From positions 496,001 through 560,000 of the forward strand of contig NZ_LSYT01000001.1 in the NCBI RefSeq assembly GCF_001602525.1: a stretch of DNA of 64,000 nucleotides, in the 5' to 3' direction. This DNA comes from Flavobacterium chilense (GTDB lineage: Bacteria > Bacteroidota > Bacteroidia > Flavobacteriales > Flavobacteriaceae). The first letter of the stretch is position 1, and every line of letters begins with the position of its first letter. Positions 1 to 5,988 of the stretch are shown here, piece after piece. The position numbers and the translations under genes are program-made. The notes beneath the pieces are model-generated. The model did not search any database and had not been told where the DNA came from. It was given only the letters and a program-made list of their open reading frames with translations.

Positions 1-2
1 AT

Positions 3-338
3 TCACAAATAAATAAATTTACAGGAACCTGGAGCACAGAAAATTGTAAAAAATGCAGCAAAGAATATATTCTGACAATAACAATTGCACAGTCTAACGG
101 AAAGATTTTTGGTACAGCAGAAATTATAAGCGACAATCCTGAATTTAAAACGGATGTTATGGAAGTTACCGGATATTCAGCAACTTTAGGCGAAAAAGCA
201 TATATCAGTTTAAAAACAAAAAATAATCTTTCTGCAAATGTTGTTTTATATGCAAACGATTCAACAATGCAATTTAATAAGCGAGGCGGATCTGATATTG
301 TACCAAAAGAAACTTTTCTAACAAAGCTCTACGAGTAG
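3..338 (+). CDS. Unknown protein, 3' part only
   Basis: An open frame enters from the left window edge and stops at TAG 336-338, giving about 111 residues. The start is outside the window. Visible features are a CKKC pair near the N-terminal side, mostly polar beta-like sequence and a C-terminal FLTKLYE. It resembles a small secreted beta protein, but I do not recognise a family. It lies just outside the left att site of the prophage, on the opposite strand to the phage genes, so it is host sequence. No terminator is visible between its stop and base 400. Confidence 0.7.
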   Translation, partial: SQINKFTGTWSTENCKKCSKEYILTITIAQSNGKIFGTAEIISDNPEFKTDVMEVTGYSATLGEKAYISLKTKNNLSANVVLYANDSTMQFNKRGGSDIVPKETFLTKLYE

Positions 339-399
339 CACAAACACAACAAAAATCATAAAATATAGCCAAAAAGCCCACTTTTAAAACATACATAAT

Positions 400-427
400 T
401 TGAACTATAATTTATAGTATGAAAAAT
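400..427 (+). other. dif: attL, dif-like Xer recombination site
   Basis: The left arm is TTGAACTATAA (400-410), the centre TTTATA (411-416) and the right arm GTATGAAAAAT (417-427). It repeats the site at 7168-7195 with three differences, one in the left arm and two in the right. If exchange took place across the centre, the left arm here is chromosomal and the right arm phage-derived. Rejoining the left arm here with the right arm at 7185-7195 rebuilds a likely host dif. Confidence 0.75.
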
Positions 428-457
428 TAGATTTTTCGGAAGTGTTTTGTATCTTTG
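427..457 (+). promoter_or_regulatory. Candidate plus-strand promoter in the phage non-coding region
   Basis: TATCTTTG at 450-457 is a perfect match to the Bacteroidota -7 element TAnnTTTG. TTAG lies 19 bases upstream, where TTTG is expected. Transcription would begin near 464 and run into the stem-loop and T-run at 475-516, antisense to all phage genes. It could make a short RNA or a primer for second-strand synthesis. Confidence 0.4.
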
Positions 458-474
458 TCATGATTTTATCAATG

Positions 475-516
475 AGAGCCGAGGTATTGCAAGTACCGTT
501 CGAGGCTCTTTTTTTT
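475..516 (+). terminator. Stem-loop with T-run, copy 1 of the ATTGCAAGTA hairpin
   Basis: The outer stem AGAGCC (475-480) pairs with GGCTCT (504-509); an inner stem GGTA/TACC (483-486, 494-497) presents TTGCAAG in its loop. Seven T residues follow, giving a plus-strand intrinsic terminator shape. The flank and loop are shared with the second hairpin at 768-804, which suggests a phage replication or packaging element as well as a terminator. Confidence 0.55.
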
Positions 517-579
517 ATGGGTTAAAGTTTGTTTCTGAAGTACCCAACGCTTGGCGCTACCGCTTGGCTTTATTGGGGG

Positions 580-611
580 TTTTTAAAATAAAGGGCAGTT
601 TATTTTAAAAA
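580..611. repeat. Perfect 13-bp inverted repeat in the phage non-coding region
   Basis: The arms at 580-592 and 599-611 are perfectly complementary around the loop GGGCAG (593-598). The stem is A/T only. Just upstream, CGCTTGGC occurs twice (548-555, 561-568) and CCCAA (543-547) can pair with TTGGG (573-577). Clustered hairpins of this kind are typical of the intergenic region of ssDNA phages. No individual function can be assigned. Confidence 0.55.
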
Positions 612-619
612 ATGGTTTT

Positions 620-656
620 GCCCCCGAAAAAGGGGCAAGCTTTTATTTTTTTATTT
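620..656 (+). terminator. GC stem-loop followed by T-rich tract
   Basis: GCCCC (620-624) pairs with GGGGC (632-636) across a purine-rich loop, and a T-rich stretch follows to about 656. It has the shape of a plus-strand intrinsic terminator in the non-coding region of the prophage. No gene reads into it on that strand. Confidence 0.45.
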
Positions 657-767
657 GCCTGTCACGAAGACTGCGTCTTTGGATTGGATAAAAAAATAGC
701 CTGCACAAATCAATGCGCAGACTTTTATAAATAGAGAGGTTTTCTTTCATGTATCTATGATTTTATC

Positions 768-804
768 ACGAGAGACCATTGCAAGTAGTCATTTTATTTC
801 TCGT
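768..804. repeat. Stem-loop copy 2 of the ATTGCAAGTA hairpin
   Basis: ACGAGA (768-773) pairs with TCTCGT (799-804), and an inner GAC/GTC pair (774-776, 788-790) closes a loop holding ATTGCAAGTA (778-787). The same ten bases occupy the loop of the hairpin at 475-509. Both copies follow GTATCT and ATGATTTTATCA. Unlike copy 1 it has no T-run. Confidence 0.5.
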
Positions 805-865
805 AGAAGTTTAGGCAAATATACATATTATTCTTATTTATAATGTTAAATTTTTAATTTGTAAA

Positions 866-895
866 TCCTCCCCTACCCGAGTGGGAGAGGGGAAG
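866..895 (-). terminator. Hairpin at the end of the phage late operon
   Basis: A pyrimidine-rich arm (about 866-878) pairs imperfectly with the purine-rich arm (about 883-895) just beyond the stop of the last phage gene at 904. On the minus strand the T-run after the stem is weak. It is probably the 3' end signal of the phage transcript, but it could be an intergenic repeat. Confidence 0.4.
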
Positions 896-903
896 AAGTT
901 TTT

Positions 904-1473
904 TTACTCTGGATAAGTGTAAACATTAGACTTTGCAAAGTGTTCATTGTTATCCGTAAACCAAATTTGCTTAATGTGATAAGGCTCTACGTAATCAATT
1001 CGATACATGCCCATGTCATACACTAAAGTCATATAACTAAAATAAGAATAAGTACGCTCAATTCCATCACTTGAAATAACGTGCATCGTTAAGCCGATAT
1101 CACCCGAACAGCTATAAATTCTATCTAAAACCTCCTGTTGAACATCCGTTAAATAAATTTTCCCCTCTGCTGAAACAGAATCAACGCTTAAAAGTACGGG
1201 TATAATATCAACGACACACAAAGCAGTTAAATACGAATTTTGAGTTCTAAAATCATTATCCTTTAACATGGCCATATCTGTAAACTCAGAAGAAATAATT
1301 AAGCGTTCCAAATGTGTAAAATCAATACACGCATTAGGTTCTTTTATAAAATTTATTCCTTTTCTTAAATTACAAAAAATTAAATCCTCAGGAATAAGCA
1401 AAGGAATATCTAAAGAATCAACTTCAAGAGTTTGTAACTGTAGATTTCTGTTTAAATAATATAATACATACAT
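904..1473 (-). CDS. Prophage protein of unknown function (189 aa)
   Basis: Last gene of the leftward phage operon, starting 17 bases after the stop of the 191-aa gene. It has no signal peptide or membrane segment. The sequence is rich in acidic and aromatic residues, with a C-terminal half reading like a beta-rich domain (repeated Y, W and V). I recognise no family. Its position after the membrane and lysis genes would suit a minor virion protein such as a spike or vertex protein, which is inference from context only. The ATG follows an A/T leader much like that of Rep. Confidence 0.7.
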   Translation of the reverse strand: MYVLYYLNRNLQLQTLEVDSLDIPLLIPEDLIFCNLRKGINFIKEPNACIDFTHLERLIISSEFTDMAMLKDNDFRTQNSYLTALCVVDIIPVLLSVDSVSAEGKIYLTDVQQEVLDRIYSCSGDIGLTMHVISSDGIERTYSYFSYMTLVYDMGMYRIDYVEPYHIKQIWFTDNNEHFAKSNVYTYPE

Positions 1474-1490
1474 AATTTATATTGTTTGAA

Positions 1491-2066
1491 TTAAAGCCAA
1501 TTATAGCCTTTTGATTTGTAAAATTTAGCTAGTTCAGAGTACTGAGATTTTGACAAATATTTTATAATATCGTTTCTCAGGTTCTTAGATTTAGTTGCAG
1601 TTTTATAATAAACATCCTCTAAAATTGGGAATGTGCCTGTATGCTTTTTTAAGAAAGTAATAGCGGTTTTTTCGTCCTCAGACCAAGAAGAAATATTATA
1701 TAAATCAATTGTACCGCCTAATAAAACATGATTATCATCTACATTAGTACCGAACGCTTCCGCAATCTTAAAAGCAGAAGCAACTATAGTATCCATTGTC
1801 TTTTGTGAAATACTTGGATAAGACTTTTTAATGTCAGCTACTTTCTTTTTTACGATATCAGGACTTGCCTTTGCGTTTTCGTTCGAATTTTGTTCTTTGA
1901 TAGCTTCTAGATTAGTGTTTTTTACACTTTCAATTGCTCTTTTTAAATACTTGTATGCGTAAGGAAATACAAGAAAAAGAACGACTAAAAAAATCCCGTA
2001 CTTCTTTAAGAACGGGATTATTTTCGTATCTAAGAAGCTAGGTTTATTGTTCCTAGTATTTCTCAT
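1491..2066 (-). CDS. Prophage membrane protein, N-terminal anchor (191 aa)
   Basis: One transmembrane segment at about residues 24-42 follows a positively charged N-terminus. Residues 43-75 are helical and charged, and the rest is a compact soluble domain rich in K, S and D ending in KGYNWL. It begins 7 bases after the stop of the 36-aa membrane protein, in a packed operon. No catalytic motif is seen. In membrane-containing phages such single-anchor proteins are usually virion membrane or penton-associated proteins; here that is inference. Confidence 0.7.
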   Translation of the reverse strand: MRNTRNNKPSFLDTKIIPFLKKYGIFLVVLFLVFPYAYKYLKRAIESVKNTNLEAIKEQNSNENAKASPDIVKKKVADIKKSYPSISQKTMDTIVASAFKIAEAFGTNVDDNHVLLGGTIDLYNISSWSEDEKTAITFLKKHTGTFPILEDVYYKTATKSKNLRNDIIKYLSKSQYSELAKFYKSKGYNWL

Positions 2067-2072
2067 ATCTTT

Positions 2073-2183
2073 TTACTTTTGGTTTTGCTTGATTTTAGTG
2101 TAAATAAAATACGCTGCTAAAGCACCTAACACGATTAAAATTACTTTCGTGTTTTCATTCCAGAATTGTTTTAATTTCTCCAT
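2073..2183 (-). CDS. Prophage small membrane protein (36 aa)
   Basis: The ATG at 2181-2183 opens a 36-residue frame that begins MEKLKQFWNENTK. A single hydrophobic helix (about residues 14-28, VILIVLGALAAYFIY) is followed by a basic tail ending KQNQK. It lies 13 bases after the peptidoglycan hydrolase stop and 6 bases before the next start, filling a gap in a tightly packed operon. The topology suggests a tiny virion or inner-membrane protein such as a holin-like or membrane-shaping peptide. There is no recognised homologue. Confidence 0.65.
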   Translation of the reverse strand: MEKLKQFWNENTKVILIVLGALAAYFIYTKIKQNQK

Positions 2184-2196
2184 TTGGATTTTTGTT

Positions 2197-2763
2197 TTAA
2201 ATTGTTATGGTCACGTACGAATAAAAAAAAAGACCGATTGTTATAATTACAGGCAAAATGTACTGTTTTGCCAAAGCGAACTTATCTATATTCACTTTCA
2301 GATTTGACGTTGAAACATCACCAAGCATTGTAATTGCTTTAATGATATCCGCGTCAGTTACTTGTTGATGAGCACTTTTACCGAGTTCCACTTGCAGGAT
2401 AGCACGAACAAGCCTAAGTAAAAATTTAGAATTAATTTCTGTAAGCTTTTGCATAGGTGCGACACCAAGTGTTGCAGCAACAGACTTAATATAAGCATCT
2501 GTATCGTTATTATCGCTTTTAGGCGCATACTCTGAAATTAAAGATTTAACGGTATTTTTACCTTTATTAATATCGTTTATTAAGTCTTTAAGCATCGCTC
2601 TTAGACCGTAATAGATATTTTCAAACTGCTCAAATTTTGAATCCGTATTCTTGGAATGTGGTATTTTTCCTTGCCAAGCTATAAAGGTTCTAATCAAATT
2701 ACCCGGATTATTATTTCTTAATCCTCTAACTACTTTGGGATTATTCAGAAACGTTTTCGACAT
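2197..2763 (-). CDS. Phage virion peptidoglycan hydrolase, C-terminal membrane anchor (188 aa)
   Basis: Residues 10-130 match the pattern of virion-associated lytic enzymes of the structural protein P5/muramidase type: RGLRNNNPGNLI, WQGKIP, an FEQFE stretch, YGLRAMLKDL, KNTVKSLISEYAP and DAYIKSVAATLGV. The enzyme would open peptidoglycan during entry or release. The last 20 residues are hydrophobic (YILPVIITIGLFFYSYVTI), so it is probably anchored in the virion or cell membrane. I place the start at ATG 2761-2763; a longer frame to 2832 would need TTG and reads through the preceding 56-aa gene. The overlap with that gene is 23 bases. Confidence 0.72.
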   Translation of the reverse strand: MSKTFLNNPKVVRGLRNNNPGNLIRTFIAWQGKIPHSKNTDSKFEQFENIYYGLRAMLKDLINDINKGKNTVKSLISEYAPKSDNNDTDAYIKSVAATLGVAPMQKLTEINSKFLLRLVRAILQVELGKSAHQQVTDADIIKAITMLGDVSTSNLKVNIDKFALAKQYILPVIITIGLFFYSYVTITI

Positions 2764-2911
2764 CTTTTTGGCTTTTTTTGGTTTCTTTATCTTCAGATAG
2801 CTTTGCAAATTCGTCATGCGCAAATTGCACAACTTTCACAGCGACCGCGATAATAGCACCATATTTGACAATAATTTTAAGAACGTTTGTAATTGTACTA
2901 AGACTTTTCAT
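2741..2911 (-). CDS. Prophage small membrane protein (56 aa)
   Basis: A 56-residue frame from ATG 2909-2911 to TAA 2741-2743. Residues 10-30 form a hydrophobic helix (LKIIVKYGAIIAVAVKVV), followed by a highly charged tail with KETKKSQKD. Its start overlaps the end of the 43-aa gene upstream and its end overlaps the start of the hydrolase by 23 bases, a chain of overlapping frames typical of very compact phages. No family is recognised; a small virion membrane protein is the likely role. Confidence 0.6.
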   Translation of the reverse strand: MKSLSTITNVLKIIVKYGAIIAVAVKVVQFAHDEFAKLSEDKETKKSQKDVENVSE

Positions 2912-3029
2912 TTGAATCTGTTTTTTGTTGTTCGACTTTGCGCTCTCTGCGCTCTTTAATTTTCTCGATAATTACCTCTGCGATCTCATGGATAATCAGA
3001 GGTAATAATTTTAAAAGTCCTTTTAGCAT
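2898..3029 (-). CDS. Prophage small amphipathic protein (43 aa)
   Basis: The ATG at 3027-3029 overlaps the TAA (3029-3031) of the 166-aa gene in the arrangement TAATG, which suggests translational coupling. The 43 residues begin MLKGLLKLLPLIIHEIAE, an amphipathic to hydrophobic helix, and continue into a strongly basic segment (KIKERRERK) and a polar tail. It overlaps the next gene by 14 bases. A membrane-associated or nucleic-acid-facing virion peptide is possible; function unknown. Confidence 0.6.
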   Translation of the reverse strand: MLKGLLKLLPLIIHEIAEVIIEKIKERRERKVEQQKTDSNEKS

Positions 3030-3529
3030 TACTTAGATTTGTAATTTTTCCCAAAATAACCAGTAACACGCTTACCGCTTTTTGTAACTCCGCTACCATT
3101 GGGAGTAATACACAAACCAAGATCCTTGATAACAATAACCTGAGTTTTCAAATTCATAAGAACGTGATAAGTTGTGTTTGTTCCCGCAGAATCATTTGTA
3201 ATTGTACAAATCATTTTTTGATACTCCTTATCTTGATTTCCTGACTTACCTTGTGAGTTAACAATTTCAAGACCTTTTCCACCTTGACCAGAATAAGGCG
3301 CTACAGTTGCTTTCATAAGACCAAATCGTGTTTTGCGCCAAGCATTAACGATTGTATCGCCTTCAAAATTTCCGTTTCGAATTTTACTGTAAACAGCACC
3401 ACTTTTCTTAAAAATTGGCTGTTGTTGTTGCTGTGGTTGGTTATACGACTGCTTAAATGGTGCTTGGAAACCTTGATTTTTAACAGGATAAAAATTTCCG
3501 TCTGTTCCTTTGTAATATTGCTGTGACAT
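3029..3529 (-). CDS. Prophage protein with Q-rich N-terminus (166 aa)
   Basis: Starts MSQQYYKGTDGNFYPV, then a glutamine-rich linker (residues about 28-38, with five consecutive Q) and a basic, glycine- and serine-rich beta-type domain to the C-terminus (GKRVTGYFGKNYKSK). No transmembrane segment. The high basic charge and flexible N-terminus would suit a DNA-binding or internal virion protein, but no known family is recognised. It lies between the membrane protein gene at 3649 and the small-peptide cluster, in the late module. Confidence 0.65.
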   Translation of the reverse strand: MSQQYYKGTDGNFYPVKNQGFQAPFKQSYNQPQQQQQPIFKKSGAVYSKIRNGNFEGDTIVNAWRKTRFGLMKATVAPYSGQGGKGLEIVNSQGKSGNQDKEYQKMICTITNDSAGTNTTYHVLMNLKTQVIVIKDLGLCITPNGSGVTKSGKRVTGYFGKNYKSK

Positions 3530-3533
3530 ATAT

Positions 3534-3665
3534 TTAATGTATTAGCTGTTTGATAATTGCGATTAAATCGCCTAACTTTTTTAGTAGAAGTATTACCGTA
3601 TCTATCAGGAAAATCAAACCGTACACACGGTAATACTTGCTTTTAAACTTATCTTCTTGAGACAC
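3534..3665 (-). CDS. Possible prophage small membrane protein, GTG start (43 aa)
   Basis: A frame with no ATG but a GTG at 3663-3665 that overlaps the end of the 166-aa gene. It reads (M)SQEDKFKSKYYRVYG, then a hydrophobic stretch (LIFLIDTVILLL) and an amphipathic tail (KKLGDLIAIIKQLIH). It would fill an otherwise unexplained gap and resembles the neighbouring small membrane proteins. Against it are the GTG start and a perfect 12-bp inverted repeat (3588-3599, 3627-3638) inside the frame. Confidence 0.42.
   Translation of the reverse strand: MSQEDKFKSKYYRVYGLIFLIDTVILLLKKLGDLIAIIKQLIH
3588..3638. repeat. Perfect 12-bp inverted repeat inside the prophage late module
   Basis: AAGTATTACCGT (3588-3599) and ACGGTAATACTT (3627-3638) are exact reverse complements with a 27-base spacer. 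It sits between two late genes and within a possible 43-aa frame. On the ssDNA or mRNA it would form a stable stem. It could be a packaging signal, an mRNA-processing site or an operator. Confidence 0.5.
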
Positions 3666-4149
3666 GTTTTTTTGGTTTATTATGCTTGTTAATCAAATAG
3701 ATTACACCTACAACACTCAAACCAATTAAAATGTGTTTCCAATGCTTCTTAAACCATGCAACAATGGTACTATCTGCGATTTCTGCGCCTGCAATTCCTA
3801 AACCATTTTTTGCACCTGTAGAAATTCCCGCATATGCACCCTCTGTAACAGCCTGAGTAAAAATTTGACCGCCTGCACCTGCAATTGCACCAACCATCTT
3901 ACCCGTAGTTTGATACGCTTGTTGCTGTAAGGCTTGTGCCTGCTGTTCTAAAACTTGTCTATCATACTCGTTTTGTGCGTTCTCAGCCTGTTTTTTTGCT
4001 TCGTGCGAAGCCTGCGCACTTTCCGAAATACTTTGCAACGCTCCACCCGCAAAAGGGACCATACCCAATACAGGAGTAGCAACTTTTACGAGATTTTTAA
4101 ACGAAACATTTTTCTTTATGGCTTTGCCAATACTTTTGAAAAAACCCAT
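3649..4149 (-). CDS. Prophage virion membrane protein candidate (166 aa)
   Basis: Basic N-terminus (MGFFKSIGKAIKKN), a glycine/alanine-rich stretch, a Q/A-rich coiled-coil region at about residues 48-80 (EAKKQAENAQNEYDRQ...), a second Gly/Ala-rich amphipathic region, and a C-terminal transmembrane helix at about 138-153 (ILIGLSVVGVIYLI) followed by a basic tail. This layout of amphipathic segments plus C-terminal anchor suits a protein lining or spanning a virion membrane. It directly follows the candidate capsid gene (3 bases apart). Exact family not recognised. Confidence 0.65.
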   Translation of the reverse strand: MGFFKSIGKAIKKNVSFKNLVKVATPVLGMVPFAGGALQSISESAQASHEAKKQAENAQNEYDRQVLEQQAQALQQQAYQTTGKMVGAIAGAGGQIFTQAVTEGAYAGISTGAKNGLGIAGAEIADSTIVAWFKKHWKHILIGLSVVGVIYLINKHNKPKKRVSRR

Positions 4150-4151
4150 AG

Positions 4152-4877
4152 TTACAACTTATTTCTAAGAATTAAACTTACAACTTCTTTACCTTGAACT
4201 TTTCTAATATTGACGTTGTTTACAGCAATAAGAGGTAATTGGATTTTTTTGCCAAAAGTTGAAGCAACATTACCAGTAGATTGAACGTAAGCAACTGGAT
4301 CAATAGAAGAACTTAAAGCTTCCAACTCAAACATTGTATACTTAACTGTTCTACCGTTTTCAAAAGTGTAATTGATTTCCTCAATATCACTTGATTTATC
4401 CAAAACAAGAATATCAAAACCAGCTACCGTAAAATCTTTGTTAGTATCATCAGGAGCCATACTTTTACGTTCAAATGAATAAATATCAGTTCCCGTTTCA
4501 GGTTCTTCGATACCGTTTAAAACATAAGTTTGATCACTTTTTAATCCTGCAAGCGTAACTTTAATTACATCTTTTTCAAATAAGTGAACAGCACCGTGCG
4601 CACTAATTTCACAAACTGCAATAGTTTCAAGACCTCTTGAAGTACTAGACGTTACAGCATCCTCACCGTAAGTAGTTGCCAAAATAAAATCAGCTAAAGA
4701 CATTGTTCCTTTAGTGATTTCGAAGTTTGAGCCGTTTGCTCTCTCAATTTCTACTCTAATTGTTTCAGTTGTTAAATCTTCGAAAGCTCTAGAAATACCT
4801 ATAACAAATGCAGAAATACCCTTAGTAAGCAAAATTGTTCCTGTAGTTGTTTTGCCTGTACCTTTATAAATTTCCAT
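4152..4877 (-). CDS. Candidate major capsid protein (241 aa)
   Basis: I start the gene at ATG 4875-4877 (MEIYKGTGKTTTG); 22 extra codons are open upstream but lie over a stem-loop and leader. The protein is soluble, acidic and predicted largely beta-stranded, with many T, V and I alternations and no signal peptide. Its length is near that of the double-jelly-roll capsid protein of phage PM2 (about 270 aa). It is the first gene after an internal terminator and is followed by membrane proteins, the order expected for a late structural module. The capsid call is inference from size, composition and position; there is no diagnostic motif. Confidence 0.5.
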   Translation of the reverse strand: MEIYKGTGKTTTGTILLTKGISAFVIGISRAFEDLTTETIRVEIERANGSNFEITKGTMSLADFILATTYGEDAVTSSTSRGLETIAVCEISAHGAVHLFEKDVIKVTLAGLKSDQTYVLNGIEEPETGTDIYSFERKSMAPDDTNKDFTVAGFDILVLDKSSDIEEINYTFENGRTVKYTMFELEALSSSIDPVAYVQSTGNVASTFGKKIQLPLIAVNNVNIRKVQGKEVVSLILRNKL

Positions 4878-4941
4878 GTTAAATTGAATTAGGTCGGTTT
4901 TTATCCGACAATTATTAATTTTTATAAAAACAAATTTGAGC

Positions 4942-4970
4942 ATAAAAAAACCCCGTAAATCGAGGTTTAT
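4942..4970 (-). terminator. Terminator between phage early and late modules
   Basis: AAACCCCG (4948-4955) pairs with CGAGGTTT (4961-4968) with one mismatch. On the minus strand the stem is followed by seven T. It separates the Rep/HTH side from the capsid gene and implies a separate promoter for the late genes in 4880-4940. Confidence 0.65.
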
Positions 4971-4993
4971 TCTTTTTTAGGCGCAATTGTGTT

Positions 4994-5164
4994 TTATTGT
5001 GCTATTTTGGCATTAACTTTGAAATAAGTTAAAACATGACACTTTAAAACGACTTTAATATCGTATTCCTGTTTTATATCTTTAATATAAACTTTTGCGG
5101 TGTTAAGGTGAACACCCATTTTTAAGGCTAATTCTTTAGCCTTAATTACTTGTAATTGTTCCAT
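4994..5164 (-). CDS. Prophage helix-turn-helix regulator (56 aa)
   Basis: Frame from ATG 5162-5164 to TAA 4994-4996. Residues 8-30 read KAKELALKMGVHLNTAKVYI, a good helix-turn-helix pattern (hydrophobic, A, G, turn, polar recognition helix), as in small phage repressors or excisionase-like proteins. The rest is a basic tail. It lies just before the internal terminator, at the early/late boundary, so it may control the switch or the late promoter. Direction of regulation cannot be read. Confidence 0.6.
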   Translation of the reverse strand: MEQLQVIKAKELALKMGVHLNTAKVYIKDIKQEYDIKVVLKCHVLTYFKVNAKIAQ

Positions 5165-5211
5165 GTTATGAGATTTGGGAGTGAATAGAGGAGGGGTGCA
5201 ACCCTCCTTTG

Positions 5212-5436
5212 TTATTGAAATAAATCGTATTGTTTTGGTTTAAGTGTTTGTTTGTCTACGCCAGAAATAAAAATTTCTTTTTCTTCAAATTCCTGAGTTG
5301 GTAAATGAAATTTACAAGTATCATTTTTAAACATTACTTCTGTAAACTTTGTGCAAATACCAGCGTCCTTAGTTTGGGGTTTATGTAAGAATCTGGAGTT
5401 ATCGAAAAACATACAATTTTGGCAATTTTCAGTCAT
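5212..5436 (-). CDS. Prophage small cysteine-cluster protein (74 aa)
   Basis: The N-terminal half carries CQNC at residues 5-8, a cysteine in GICTKF, and a cysteine plus histidine in CKFH, a spacing that could bind one zinc ion. The C-terminal half is charged and ends KQYDLFQ. Small zinc-ribbon-like proteins are common in phage early modules. It lies between the hairpin at 5474-5499 and the HTH gene. No specific role can be assigned. Confidence 0.6.
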   Translation of the reverse strand: MTENCQNCMFFDNSRFLHKPQTKDAGICTKFTEVMFKNDTCKFHLPTQEFEEKEIFISGVDKQTLKPKQYDLFQ

Positions 5437-5473
5437 ATTTTTGAATTTAGAGAATTAACATATTTGTTAAGTG

Positions 5474-5499
5474 AATCCCGACTATCATTAGTCGGGATT
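5474..5499. terminator. Perfect 11-bp stem-loop upstream of the cysteine-cluster gene
   Basis: AATCCCGACTA (5474-5484) pairs exactly with TAGTCGGGATT (5489-5499) around TCAT. The T-run is weak on both strands. It follows the 107-aa gene and could attenuate transcription between Rep and the downstream genes or act on the single-stranded genome. Beside it, TTAACA-N4-TGTTAA (5455-5470) is a palindrome that could be an operator. Confidence 0.5.
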
Positions 5500-5651
5500 T
5501 TGGGATTTTCCGAGCATCATAAAAAGTTCAATAATTATTAAAATTGCATCGAAAGGATTTATAAACATTTTTGTAAGAATTTAGATAGTTTTTTATTTGT
5601 CATAATGTTACTTATGGTTTGTGTAGAATTATGGTTCTGGGATGAATACAT

Positions 5652-5975
5652 TTAAAGAAAACCTCTTTTCATAAAATCAACTTCGCAATAAACTTTTCTA
5701 TAATAATTAATAGTTGTTTTTTTTATAGAAGCTTCAAAAAGAATAAAATTCTCAACATTTTGCTGATCTAAAATAACAGAACCTTTAAAAAGCGATTTCT
5801 TAGGAATTAGGACGAAAACACAGGATTTATTCATTGTGAAAGAATTTAATTTCAAGCCACAACGCCAAGCATGATTATTGAATCTGTTACGATCTTTTTT
5901 TTCTAGCTGATAAATAATAATTTCATCGATTTTAATGTGGAAATCTATTTCACTGGAGAGAATGGATGTATTCAT
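5652..5975 (-). CDS. Prophage protein of unknown function (107 aa)
   Basis: Starts 13 bases after the Rep stop, so it is probably cotranscribed and possibly involved in replication. It has alternating hydrophobic and charged residues (IDFHIKIDEIIIYQL, FKGSVILDQQNVENFILFEASI) suggesting a small beta-barrel, and no membrane segment. A single-strand DNA-binding role would fit beside Rep, by analogy with gpV of filamentous phages, but no motif proves this. Confidence 0.6.
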   Translation of the reverse strand: MNTSILSSEIDFHIKIDEIIIYQLEKKDRNRFNNHAWRCGLKLNSFTMNKSCVFVLIPKKSLFKGSVILDQQNVENFILFEASIKKTTINYYRKVYCEVDFMKRGFL

Positions 5976-5988
5976 AAATTATAATTTT

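Noticed and set aside
2764..2832. N-terminal extension of the phage lytic enzyme
   Set aside because: It needs a TTG start, lies over the end of the 56-aa gene, and the family-like sequence begins after ATG 2761-2763.
4878..4943. N-terminal extension of the candidate capsid protein
   Set aside because: These codons lie over a GTCGG/CCGAC stem-loop next to a terminator and look like leader DNA; ATG 4875-4877 is preferred.
5559..5651. A 30-codon minus-strand frame between the 107-aa and 74-aa phage genes
   Set aside because: Very short, overlaps the end of the upstream gene, no recognisable feature; not better than chance in A/T-rich DNA.
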